From: Phocaeicola sp. | GTDB taxonomy: Bacteria; Bacteroidota; Bacteroidia; Bacteroidales; Bacteroidaceae | Direction: 5' to 3' | Length of the DNA stretch: 30,002 bases | NCBI GenBank assembly: GCA_020026175.1 | Contig: JAHHQV010000031.1 | Span: forward strand, 1-30,002 | Part shown: positions 15,482 through 21,502 of the stretch, piece by piece | Layout of the letters: the number at the start of each line of letters is the position of its first letter | How positions within the stretch are numbered: position 1 is the stretch's first letter | Translations under genes and position numbers: made by a program | The notes under the pieces: generated by a model | Told to the model about the DNA's origin: nothing | The model's input: the letters and a program-made list of their open reading frames with translations, nothing else | Databases searched by the model: none

Positions 15482-17616
15482 TAAAGTCCCATAGCTCTGT
15501 CTCCTGCATGTTTCATAATGATGTTCTGGGTTTCCGACAAGTCTCTGAAGTGAGTCATTATTTCAGCACATTTCTTAGGGTCAGAAGCTATTTCAGGATT
15601 ATTGAGGGCCTGCATGGTATGTTTCATCTCTTCCTTCAATATTGAAATTTTGAATTCTAACAACAGGCGTGGAACCAATTCGTAAAGTCGTTCTTCGTCT
15701 GTTATTATTGTCTGTGTCCTATAATACAGGTTGCTCAGCTGATAACGGTCGTTTGCCATATCAGCAGCAGTCTTGCTTATCTCTGGGTCCGGGTGGGCTA
15801 TAAAATACTTCTCGGCTGTAAAGGTGTCTGTATTGACATTGTTTTCTGCTTCCTTTAAAATCTTTCTGTGTATAGGATTATGGAATTGTATGTCATCTTC
15901 CTTTAGGCTTGACGAAATATATTCAGTTACGGTTATAGGCAATTCCTCAGAATTTTCATCTTCTATGTAGCAAACTATTTTTTCTCCATATCTGATTATC
16001 ATCTTTACAAGATTCCTTTCCTGTTCGTAGAATACTTTGTTTTCATTCCCGCTTATTGGAATATATGAAGTATAGTTATCTACAAATTCTGCCACAGATT
16101 CTTTCTGTGCAGTTTCAATGTCGGATGCGTTGTTTATCGAAGTAGGAGTTGCTCCTGCTCCGGATATTTCTGTATTATTGCCGGCAGAAGAGTCTTCACC
16201 CTTATTGCCGTCAGTGTTCGCACCTTGTTTTGCCTCGGCTTGTCTCTTGGTATACTCTTCTCTTTGTTTTTTTCTTTCGGTCTCTTTTTCCTTGTTTATA
16301 ACAGACTGTTCTATAAATCTCACAGTAGCATCAAGAAGTATTTTCTCTTCCATATTAAGAAGAGTACTACATTCCTTGATATATACAGACCTTACAATCT
16401 CTTCGGGTATAACAGAGATACTCTTCACTATACTCGAAATCAGTTCGGCACGTTTTATAGGGTCTTTTCCTGCCTCTTCCATCAGCAGATTGGTCTTGAA
16501 GCGTATAAAGTCTACCTCATTATTGTTGATATAAGCCTGATATTCAGTAGCATTATGTTTTCTTGCAAAACTGTCGGGATCTTCTCCGTCGGGCAGAAGA
16601 CACACCTTTATGTTCATGCCTTCTTCAAGAAGCATGTCGATACCTCGGATGCTGGCTTTTATGCCCGCACCATCGCCGTCATAAAGAACCGTGATATTAT
16701 TTGTGAAACGATGTATAAGGCGTATCTGGTCGGTAGTAAGTGCCGTGCCTGAAGATGCCACAACATTTTCTATACCGCTTTGATGCATTGATATGACATC
16801 AGTATATCCTTCCACCAGATAACATCTGTCTTGGCGGATTATAGATTGCTTTGCGAAGAATATGCCATAGAGTTCTCTGCTTTTGTGATATATTTCGGAC
16901 TCTGGAGAATTGACATACTTCATTTGGACGTGCTTGGTCTCCGAATTCAATACACGTCCTCCAAAGGCTACAATCTTTCCGGTGATATTATGTACAGGAA
17001 ATATTACTCGTCCCCAGAATCTGTCTCTCATGGTTTTGCCATCATCCTTCAAGAAACACAGTCCTGTCTTGATAAGCATTTCAGGCTTGTATCCTTTCTG
17101 TATGGCAGTCCGGGCAAGTGCATCTTTTGCTTCGGTGCTGAATCCTATCTGGAATTTCTTTATAATATCGTCGCGGAATCCTCTCTGGCGAAGGTAAGTC
17201 ATACCTATGCTTTGTCCGTCTACGTTGTTGTATAGTATATCCTGAAAGTATTCGGCTGCAAACTGATTGACAACAAACAGACTTTCGCGAAGGCTGTGCG
17301 ACTGTTTCTCTTCGTCTGTAAGTTCACGTTCCTTTATCTCGATGTTATATTTCTTGGCAAGCCATTTCAGAGCCTCATAGTATGAAAGCTGCTCATGCTC
17401 CATAATGAAGTGTACCACATTTCCTCCCTTGCCGCAACTGAAACACTTGCAAACACCTTTGCTTGGAGATACACTGAATGAAGGGGTTTTTTCGTTGTGG
17501 AAAGGACACAATCCAACGTAGTTTACTCCGCGTTTTCGCAGAGTAACAAAGTCTGACACCACATCTACAATCTGTGCGGTATCAAGTATTCTGTCTATGG
17601 TAGCCTGATCAATCAT
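15478..17616 (-). CDS. dnaG: DNA primase
   Basis: Synthesises RNA primers at the replication fork. The 712-residue protein has a CHC2 zinc domain (CPFHNEKTPSFSVSPSKG region; ligands Cys37, His40, Cys58, Cys61), the RNA-polymerase core with YLRQRGFRDDIIKKFQIGFS, and a TOPRIM domain with VEGYTDV (Glu269) and YDGDGAG (Asp313, Asp315). A charged, Ser/Asn/Gly-rich linker at about 450-515 leads to a C-terminal region that should contact the replicative helicase; it is longer than in E. coli DnaG. The start at 17616 gives the standard N terminus (IDQATIDRILDTAQIVDVVS) only 8 nt after a promoter-like -7 box. It converges with folE. Confidence 0.96.
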   Translation of the reverse strand: MIDQATIDRILDTAQIVDVVSDFVTLRKRGVNYVGLCPFHNEKTPSFSVSPSKGVCKCFSCGKGGNVVHFIMEHEQLSYYEALKWLAKKYNIEIKERELTDEEKQSHSLRESLFVVNQFAAEYFQDILYNNVDGQSIGMTYLRQRGFRDDIIKKFQIGFSTEAKDALARTAIQKGYKPEMLIKTGLCFLKDDGKTMRDRFWGRVIFPVHNITGKIVAFGGRVLNSETKHVQMKYVNSPESEIYHKSRELYGIFFAKQSIIRQDRCYLVEGYTDVISMHQSGIENVVASSGTALTTDQIRLIHRFTNNITVLYDGDGAGIKASIRGIDMLLEEGMNIKVCLLPDGEDPDSFARKHNATEYQAYINNNEVDFIRFKTNLLMEEAGKDPIKRAELISSIVKSISVIPEEIVRSVYIKECSTLLNMEEKILLDATVRFIEQSVINKEKETERKKQREEYTKRQAEAKQGANTDGNKGEDSSAGNNTEISGAGATPTSINNASDIETAQKESVAEFVDNYTSYIPISGNENKVFYEQERNLVKMIIRYGEKIVCYIEDENSEELPITVTEYISSSLKEDDIQFHNPIHRKILKEAENNVNTDTFTAEKYFIAHPDPEISKTAADMANDRYQLSNLYYRTQTIITDEERLYELVPRLLLEFKISILKEEMKHTMQALNNPEIASDPKKCAEIMTHFRDLSETQNIIMKHAGDRAMGLY

Positions 17617-17624
17617 ACGTGGTG

Positions 17625-17632
17625 CAAAAGTA
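17625..17632 (-). promoter_or_regulatory. Candidate dnaG promoter -7 element
   Basis: On the minus strand TACTTTTG fits TAnnTTTG exactly and ends 8 nt before the dnaG ATG. If used, the mRNA would have almost no leader. I see no clear TTG at the -33 distance, so confidence is moderate. Confidence 0.45.
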
Positions 17633-17708
17633 GGTATTTTCTATGTAAAATCCTTGTATAATTTATATATTTGCTTTCTCTCTTAGATTAACTCCATAAA
17701 ATAACTTT

Positions 17709-17834
17709 TCATTTGATTATATCACCATACAGGTCTCCTTGCTTTCCATCAATAATCATAAACGGCATTTCTTCTCTTTCCGATGTCAGATTTTCCAACC
17801 GGCATAGTTTGTATTTCAGTATTTCGTAAGTCAA
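17709..17834 (-). pseudogene. Small coding-like remnant between mdh and dnaG
   Basis: Reading the minus strand from TTG at 17834 to TGA at 17709-17711 gives 41 residues with a protein-like character: LTYEILKYKLCRLENL, then TSEREEMPFMIIDGKQGDLY, then GDIIK. The frame stays open upstream into the mdh terminator but has no ATG before 17768. It lies in the same direction as mdh and dnaG. It could be a short gene using a TTG start, or the 3' end of a decayed gene. I do not recognise the family. Confidence 0.35.
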
Positions 17835-17861
17835 ACGACAGTTGGTAAGTGATGCAAAGTA

Positions 17862-17900
17862 CAAAAAAATAAAGGGAGGCTCGCAATGAACCTCCCTTTA
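17862..17900 (-). terminator. Intrinsic terminator of mdh
   Basis: TAAAGGGAGG (minus strand 17900-17891) pairs with CCTCCCTTTA (17879-17870), an 11-nt loop between, followed on the minus strand by a run of seven T. The stem is a perfect 10 bp. It ends transcription of mdh 22 nt after the stop codon. Confidence 0.92.
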
Positions 17901-17921
17901 TAAGATATAATCAGAAAATGA

Positions 17922-18923
17922 TTATTTAATGTTAGGATTAAGTTTGTTCCATTCAGCAACTGGAGGAAGAACACCCATAGCGATAACTTCATCACGAAGA
18001 GCACACAAGTGCTTGTAGCTGTTGTCAAGAGCAGCCTGTTCTTCAGCAGTACCGTTAAGTTCAGCGCAGTGGCAGCCTTCAGTGTCGATAGAAGTTTCCC
18101 AAGCCATCATGATGTGGTCGTACTTATCGTTTGATACGTAAGTACCAGCAGGCCAGCGGAATGCTTTGCCACCCATAGCAGCACCAATCATTTCGATAGA
18201 AACGTATGATGGGCTCTGGAAAGAAGAACGTCCGCGAAGGTTGATGATGTTAGCACCACCCTTAGTAACTTTCTGCTGGATTTCTGCCCACTGTTCTGCA
18301 GTAAGAGCATCAGTACCGATGATGTCAGTCAATGCTTTGCCGTTAACTTTTGCAGTAGAAGCAAATACAGCCATCTGTTCGCCATGTCCACCATAAGTAC
18401 GGCAGTTTTCTACAGCGTCCATAGATACTCCGAAGTGCTTAGCAAGCTCGCTGCGAAGACGAGTAGAGTCAAGACCTGCAAGAGTTGTAACCTGACCTGG
18501 TTTCAAACCTGAATACAACAATGTGATAAGACCGGTGATGTCAGCTGGGTTGAAGATAACAACGATGTGTTTTACGTCTGGACAATAAGTTTTAACGTTC
18601 TTACCGAATTCTTCAGCAATAGCAGCATTACCCTTAAGAAGGTCTTCACGAGTCATGCCTGCCTTACGGGCAGCACCACCTGAGTTTACGATATATTTAG
18701 CACCAGTCAAAGCTTCTTTAATGTCAGAAGTGAAAGTGATGTTAACACCTTCGAAACCACAGTGGAACAATTCTTCTGCTACACCTTCCAAACCTGGAGC
18801 GTATGGGTCATACAAACAGATGTTGTTAGTCAAGCCCATCATGATTGCAGTTTGAGCCATGTTAGATCCGATCATGCCGGCAGCACCTACGATAGTAAGT
18901 TTTTCGTTTGTTACAAATTTCAT
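17922..18923 (-). CDS. mdh: Malate dehydrogenase
   Basis: NAD-dependent oxidation of malate to oxaloacetate, or the reverse in the fumarate-forming branch used by Bacteroidales. The 333-residue protein has the Rossmann motif VGAAGMIGS (12-20), the mobile-loop arginines in GGAARKAGMTREDLL (Arg86, Arg92), FNPAD with Asn125, LDSTRLR (Asp152, Arg155) and the catalytic His180 in YGGHGEQM. Codon choice is strongly biased to AAC, ATC, GAA and GGT, like tpiA, which suggests high expression. It has its own promoter and a perfect terminator and so is monocistronic. Confidence 0.96.
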   Translation of the reverse strand: MKFVTNEKLTIVGAAGMIGSNMAQTAIMMGLTNNICLYDPYAPGLEGVAEELFHCGFEGVNITFTSDIKEALTGAKYIVNSGGAARKAGMTREDLLKGNAAIAEEFGKNVKTYCPDVKHIVVIFNPADITGLITLLYSGLKPGQVTTLAGLDSTRLRSELAKHFGVSMDAVENCRTYGGHGEQMAVFASTAKVNGKALTDIIGTDALTAEQWAEIQQKVTKGGANIINLRGRSSFQSPSYVSIEMIGAAMGGKAFRWPAGTYVSNDKYDHIMMAWETSIDTEGCHCAELNGTAEEQAALDNSYKHLCALRDEVIAMGVLPPVAEWNKLNPNIK

Positions 18924-18978
18924 AATTCTTATTGTTTAAGTGTGTATAAAAGTATTCTTTTGTATTCTTTATATGACG

Positions 18979-18986
18979 CAAAGTTA
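18979..18986 (-). promoter_or_regulatory. mdh promoter -7 element
   Basis: Minus-strand TAACTTTG matches TAnnTTTG exactly, 55 nt before the mdh ATG. No other feature is visible between 18987 and 19165. Confidence 0.65.
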
Positions 18987-19165
18987 AAAAAAGTTCTTGA
19001 AGAAATGCTATATATATGGTGCGAAAAATCAGTTTTTTTCATAATTACGGAAAAAAATCATTATTTCCAAAATGGTGGCTTTAAATTGTAAAGGTGATGT
19101 TGCAATTTCATATTAGGTATGTATTGAAGTATTGTTTTTCTGTGTGGTAGAAGATACGAATAAGA

Positions 19166-19205
19166 CAAAAAAAAGGCGCCATTTCATTAAAAATGAATGC
19201 CGCCG
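19166..19205 (-). terminator. Intrinsic terminator of the candidate RNA
   Basis: On the minus strand GGCGGCATTCATT (19205-19193) pairs with AATGAAATGGCGCC (19188-19175 region), with one mismatch and one bulge, followed by eight T (to 19166). A second hairpin, AAAGAACCC with GGGTTCTTT (19212-19236), lies just before it. Confidence 0.75.
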
Positions 19206-19262
19206 GCTTCTTAAAGAACCCCCCTTTAGGGTTCTTTTCATCTTGTTTTTCAAGTTTTTTTG

Positions 19263-19446
19263 TTATCCTTCTTTTTTCTCTTTTTACCTAAATACTAAAA
19301 CCTATTATCCTTTTTACCTTTTAAACCTTAAACCTGAAAACTAAATCTAATTTTTACCTTTTATTAAACTAATACCTAAAACTAAATCTTTTAACCTTTA
19401 AAATAATACCTAATAAATCTAATACCTTTTATTTCTTTTCAAAATT
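19263..19446. repeat. Strand-asymmetric low-complexity tract (one G in 184 nt)
   Basis: The plus strand has a single G (19336) and is built of degenerate words such as TACCT, CTAAA, AACCTT and AATACC. The minus strand shows AGGT and TTTAGGT. The pattern resembles a drifted short tandem repeat and is unlike the surrounding DNA. Confidence 0.75.
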
Positions 19447-19504
19447 GATTAAGTCTTGTATAATTTTATTTTGTGTTAGTGTCTCTGGTTTCACAACCAC
19501 AATG

Positions 19505-19534
19505 CAAAGGTATGACTTTTTTCTTAAAAGACAA
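19505..19534 (-). promoter_or_regulatory. Strong Bacteroidetes-type promoter reading into the C-poor tract
   Basis: Minus strand: TTG (19534-19532), exactly 19 nt, then TACCTTTG (19512-19505), a full match to TAnnTTTG. Both boxes and the spacing are ideal, and no protein gene lies downstream. Confidence 0.65.
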
Positions 19535-19868
19535 TGCTATTGAGCATGTTTTTGTGCTAAATAATGTTTTTCTTGATTTATATCATGTTTGTGGCTTGTA
19601 AGGCGTTTGAAAAGGTTTGTATAGTGCGTTATTAAGACAAATGCTTGATGGGCGCTTGTTTTAGTTGATAAAATCGTAACTACACGATGTTTGGCGGCTG
19701 TAGATTGTTAAATTGACATTTCGGTGTATAGTGTATTGTCGGTCGATTGCTTTTTTATAGCCTTGCTGTTATATTTGGGGAGGTAAACAATGGCAATAAT
19801 GGCAAACATATGTAATGTGCAGACCCGTAAATCCAAGGACCTGTTATAGCTCTTAATGGCTTTAATGA
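19535..19868. other. Intergenic stretch without a convincing gene
   Basis: A 78-codon frame on the minus strand (19708-19944) is open, but half of it lies in degenerate repeats. It has no clear promoter and no recognisable fold. I see no RNA gene here. Confidence 0.5.
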
Positions 19869-20018
19869 CAAATGATGTGTTTTCAGGAAATGCCTTGTGG
19901 TTTTCTGTGAATGTGGCTTTCGCTTGTATGGATGTAACTTGCATTTATACAGATAGAGCTTCCGTTTGTGTAAATGAAAATTTCATTTATAGAAAACGGC
20001 TGCTCGATTTATAGAAAC
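19869..20018. repeat. Degenerate array of about seven 21-nt units
   Basis: Units of 20-23 nt follow each other at 19869, 19892, 19913, 19934, 19956, 19976 and 19998. They share a core near cTTnTan(g/a)A, for example GTGGCTTTCGCTTGTATGG at 19913 and GGCTGCTCGATTTATAGAAA at 19998. In the minus-strand frame they give a loose 7-residue period (SIQAKAT, FTENHKA, FPENTSF). A perfect 19-nt palindrome, TAAATGAAAATTTCATTTA, lies at 19971-19989. Confidence 0.5.
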
Positions 20019-20036
20019 AGTAGTCTGGCTATGGTT

Positions 20037-20525
20037 TTATTTGATGAAACCGGTGTCGAACAGGTTGGGTGATTTGATTATCCTCTGATTGCTGCTGCCT
20101 CTGAACTCAAGGGTAGGAGAGTAAAGTTTTTCATCGAACTTTCCGTCTACAAGAACATCTATATATTTAAGTAAGCTGTTCCTTTTGTCGTCAGACTGTA
20201 TTTCCTCAATTGTATATCCAGTATAGCACCATATATTCATATCTGTGCGCTCTTTGACTTCTTTCAATACAAGAAGAAATTCATCAGGATTGAAAAAAGG
20301 GTCGCCACCTGAAAATGTCACTCCGTCTAGTAGTGGATTAGAGTTGATTTCTTCTATCATTCTATCAAGCACTTCATCAGTTAGAGGTTTTCCGGCTTTT
20401 GGATTCCACGACTCTGGGTTGTGGCATCCTTTGCATTTATGGCTGCATCCGGATAGGTAGATTGAGTAACGGATGCCTTCGCCGTCGACGATAGTTTCGG
20501 GATATGTATATAGGAAGTTCAGCAT
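20037..20525 (-). CDS. nrdG: Anaerobic ribonucleotide reductase activating protein
   Basis: A radical-SAM iron-sulfur protein that generates the glycyl radical on the class III reductase NrdD. The cluster motif CSHKCKGC gives Cys27, Cys31 and Cys34 (CxxxCxxC), followed by HNPESW and the SAM-contact region VTFSGGDPFF (69-78). The 162-residue length fits the family. I start at ATG 20525 because the peptide from there (MLNFLYTYPETIVDGEGIRY) is the conserved N terminus. An ATG at 20591 would lie upstream of the predicted promoter's -7 box. Its partner gene nrdD, often adjacent, is not next to it here. It diverges from the GntR regulator. Confidence 0.93.
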   Translation of the reverse strand: MLNFLYTYPETIVDGEGIRYSIYLSGCSHKCKGCHNPESWNPKAGKPLTDEVLDRMIEEINSNPLLDGVTFSGGDPFFNPDEFLLVLKEVKERTDMNIWCYTGYTIEEIQSDDKRNSLLKYIDVLVDGKFDEKLYSPTLEFRGSSNQRIIKSPNLFDTGFIK

Positions 20526-20566
20526 GATATATTGTAGTAAGAATATTTTTAATGAATAATAGAATT

Positions 20567-20596
20567 CAAAGTTACATTTTTTTTCTAGCAAACAAA
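20567..20596 (-). promoter_or_regulatory. nrdG promoter
   Basis: Minus strand: TTTG (20596-20593), 18 nt, then TAACTTTG (20574-20567), an exact -7 match. It lies 41 nt before the chosen nrdG start and excludes the longer reading frame. Confidence 0.7.
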
Positions 20597-20669
20597 GAAT
20601 ATTTATTTAAACAATAAAACAAGATTAGTTAAATTAAGTATAGTAATGAGTAGTTGTATTATAATCTAG

Positions 20670-20701
20670 TTGTAGTACAGTTAAATATAGTAAAATATTT
20701 G
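20670..20701 (+). promoter_or_regulatory. Candidate promoter of the gntR-nan operon
   Basis: TTG (20670-20672), 21 nt, then AATATTTG (20694-20701), which differs from TAnnTTTG at the first base. The -33 end coincides with TTGTAGTACAG (20670-20680), a one-mismatch version of the operator below, so repressor binding could block the promoter. Confidence 0.45.
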
Positions 20702-20722
20702 TGTGTTACAAAAAAAATACTG

Positions 20723-20741
20723 TTATTTGTCATACAAATAA
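20723..20741. promoter_or_regulatory. FadR-subfamily GntR operator
   Basis: A perfect 19-nt palindrome, TTATTTGTCATACAAATAA, ends 15 nt before the gntR start. Its core TTGTCATACAA (20727-20737) fits the FadR-subfamily consensus TNGTNNNACNA at every defined base. One-mismatch versions lie at 20670-20680 and 20701-20711. Autoregulation by the GntR protein is likely. Confidence 0.7.
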
Positions 20742-20756
20742 TATAAATATGACAAG

Positions 20757-21473
20757 ATGGATAGTTTGAGGATTTTAAAAACTAATATAACTTTAGTAGA
20801 TCAGGTTGAAGATAGATTGTTGAATTACTTTAAGGATAATGATTTAAAAGTTGGAGATTCAATACCAAATGAGATGGTTTTGTCTGAATCATTGGGTGTA
20901 GCACGTAATGTTTTACGTGAAGCTTTAAGTAGATTGAAGATGATAGGTATGATAGAATCTCGTCCACGTAGGGGTATGATACTTCGTGAACCGTCGTTGC
21001 TTGGTGGAATGAAGCGAATAGTAGATCCTCGTATATTAAGTGAGTCGTCTTTGTTTGATATTTTAGAATTTCGTATTGCTTTGGAAATAGGAATATGTAG
21101 TGATGTATTTAAGAATCTAACAGATGATGATTTGTGTGATTTAGAAGAAATAGAACGTACTGGAGAAATGTTAGGTAATAATGAATATTCATCAGTAAGT
21201 GAGTATTCTTTTCATTCTAAACTTTATGAAATAACAGGTAACAGAACTATTTCAGAGTTTCAAAGTGTTATTCGCCCTGTTATGGAATTTGTGAAATGTA
21301 AATTTAAAGATTTACTAGAACCGATAAATATTGAAATAAAAGAAAAGGGAGATCTAATTACTCATCATGATTTGCTCGTTTTATTGAAAAATAGAGATGA
21401 GGATGGCTTTCGTAAAGCTTTGGAAAAACATTTCGTCGTCTATAAAATATTGTTAGGCAAAATGAACAGATAA
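20757..21473 (+). CDS. GntR-family regulator, FadR subfamily (NanR-like role)
   Basis: A 238-residue transcription factor. The winged helix-turn-helix (about 10-78) shows the GntR pattern: QVEDRLLNYFKDNDLKVGDS, then SLGVARNVLREALSRLKMIG and IESRPRRGMI. The C-terminal all-helical FCD domain (about 95-230) has EFRIALE, SFHSKLYEITGN (His153), THHDLL (His203/204) and EKHF (His225), matching the metal-binding histidines of that domain. It probably senses a sialic-acid-related sugar or acid, because it precedes the symporter fusion by 29 nt and nanA. E. coli NanR belongs to the same subfamily. The ligand is an inference. An exact family operator stands before its start. Confidence 0.9.
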   Translation: MDSLRILKTNITLVDQVEDRLLNYFKDNDLKVGDSIPNEMVLSESLGVARNVLREALSRLKMIGMIESRPRRGMILREPSLLGGMKRIVDPRILSESSLFDILEFRIALEIGICSDVFKNLTDDDLCDLEEIERTGEMLGNNEYSSVSEYSFHSKLYEITGNRTISEFQSVIRPVMEFVKCKFKDLLEPINIEIKEKGDLITHHDLLVLLKNRDEDGFRKALEKHFVVYKILLGKMNR

Positions 21474-21502
21474 TTATTAAAATAGTGTACAACCTTAAAA
21501 TT

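Larger units (their letters stand above)
19166..19500 (-). ncRNA. Candidate unannotated RNA with C-poor body
   Basis: This unit is bounded by a good minus-strand promoter (19505-19534) and a terminator (19166-19205). The start would lie near 19500, giving an RNA of about 330 nt. The first bases form GGTT-GTGA-AACC (19498-19487), a small hairpin with a GNRA loop. Between 19446 and 19263 the RNA strand has only one C in 184 nt and repeats AGGT or TTTAGGT words, so it would be largely unpaired. A hairpin with AAAGAACCC/GGGTTCTTT (19212-19236) precedes the terminator. No open frame of useful size follows the start. It matches no RNA family I know. That it is transcribed is inferred from the signals. 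Confidence 0.45.

Noticed and set aside
17831..18028. 65-codon minus-strand frame covering the end of mdh
   Set aside because: It is an out-of-frame shadow of mdh that reads through the mdh terminator.
19132..19344. 70-codon plus-strand frame rich in Phe, Leu and Tyr
   Set aside because: It runs antisense through the terminator hairpins and the low-complexity tract. Its composition simply follows the T/C-rich DNA.
19708..19944. 78-codon minus-strand frame
   Set aside because: Its N-terminal part is made of the degenerate 21-nt repeats. No promoter is evident and no family is recognised. I leave it as a repeat-derived frame, though it could be a real small gene.
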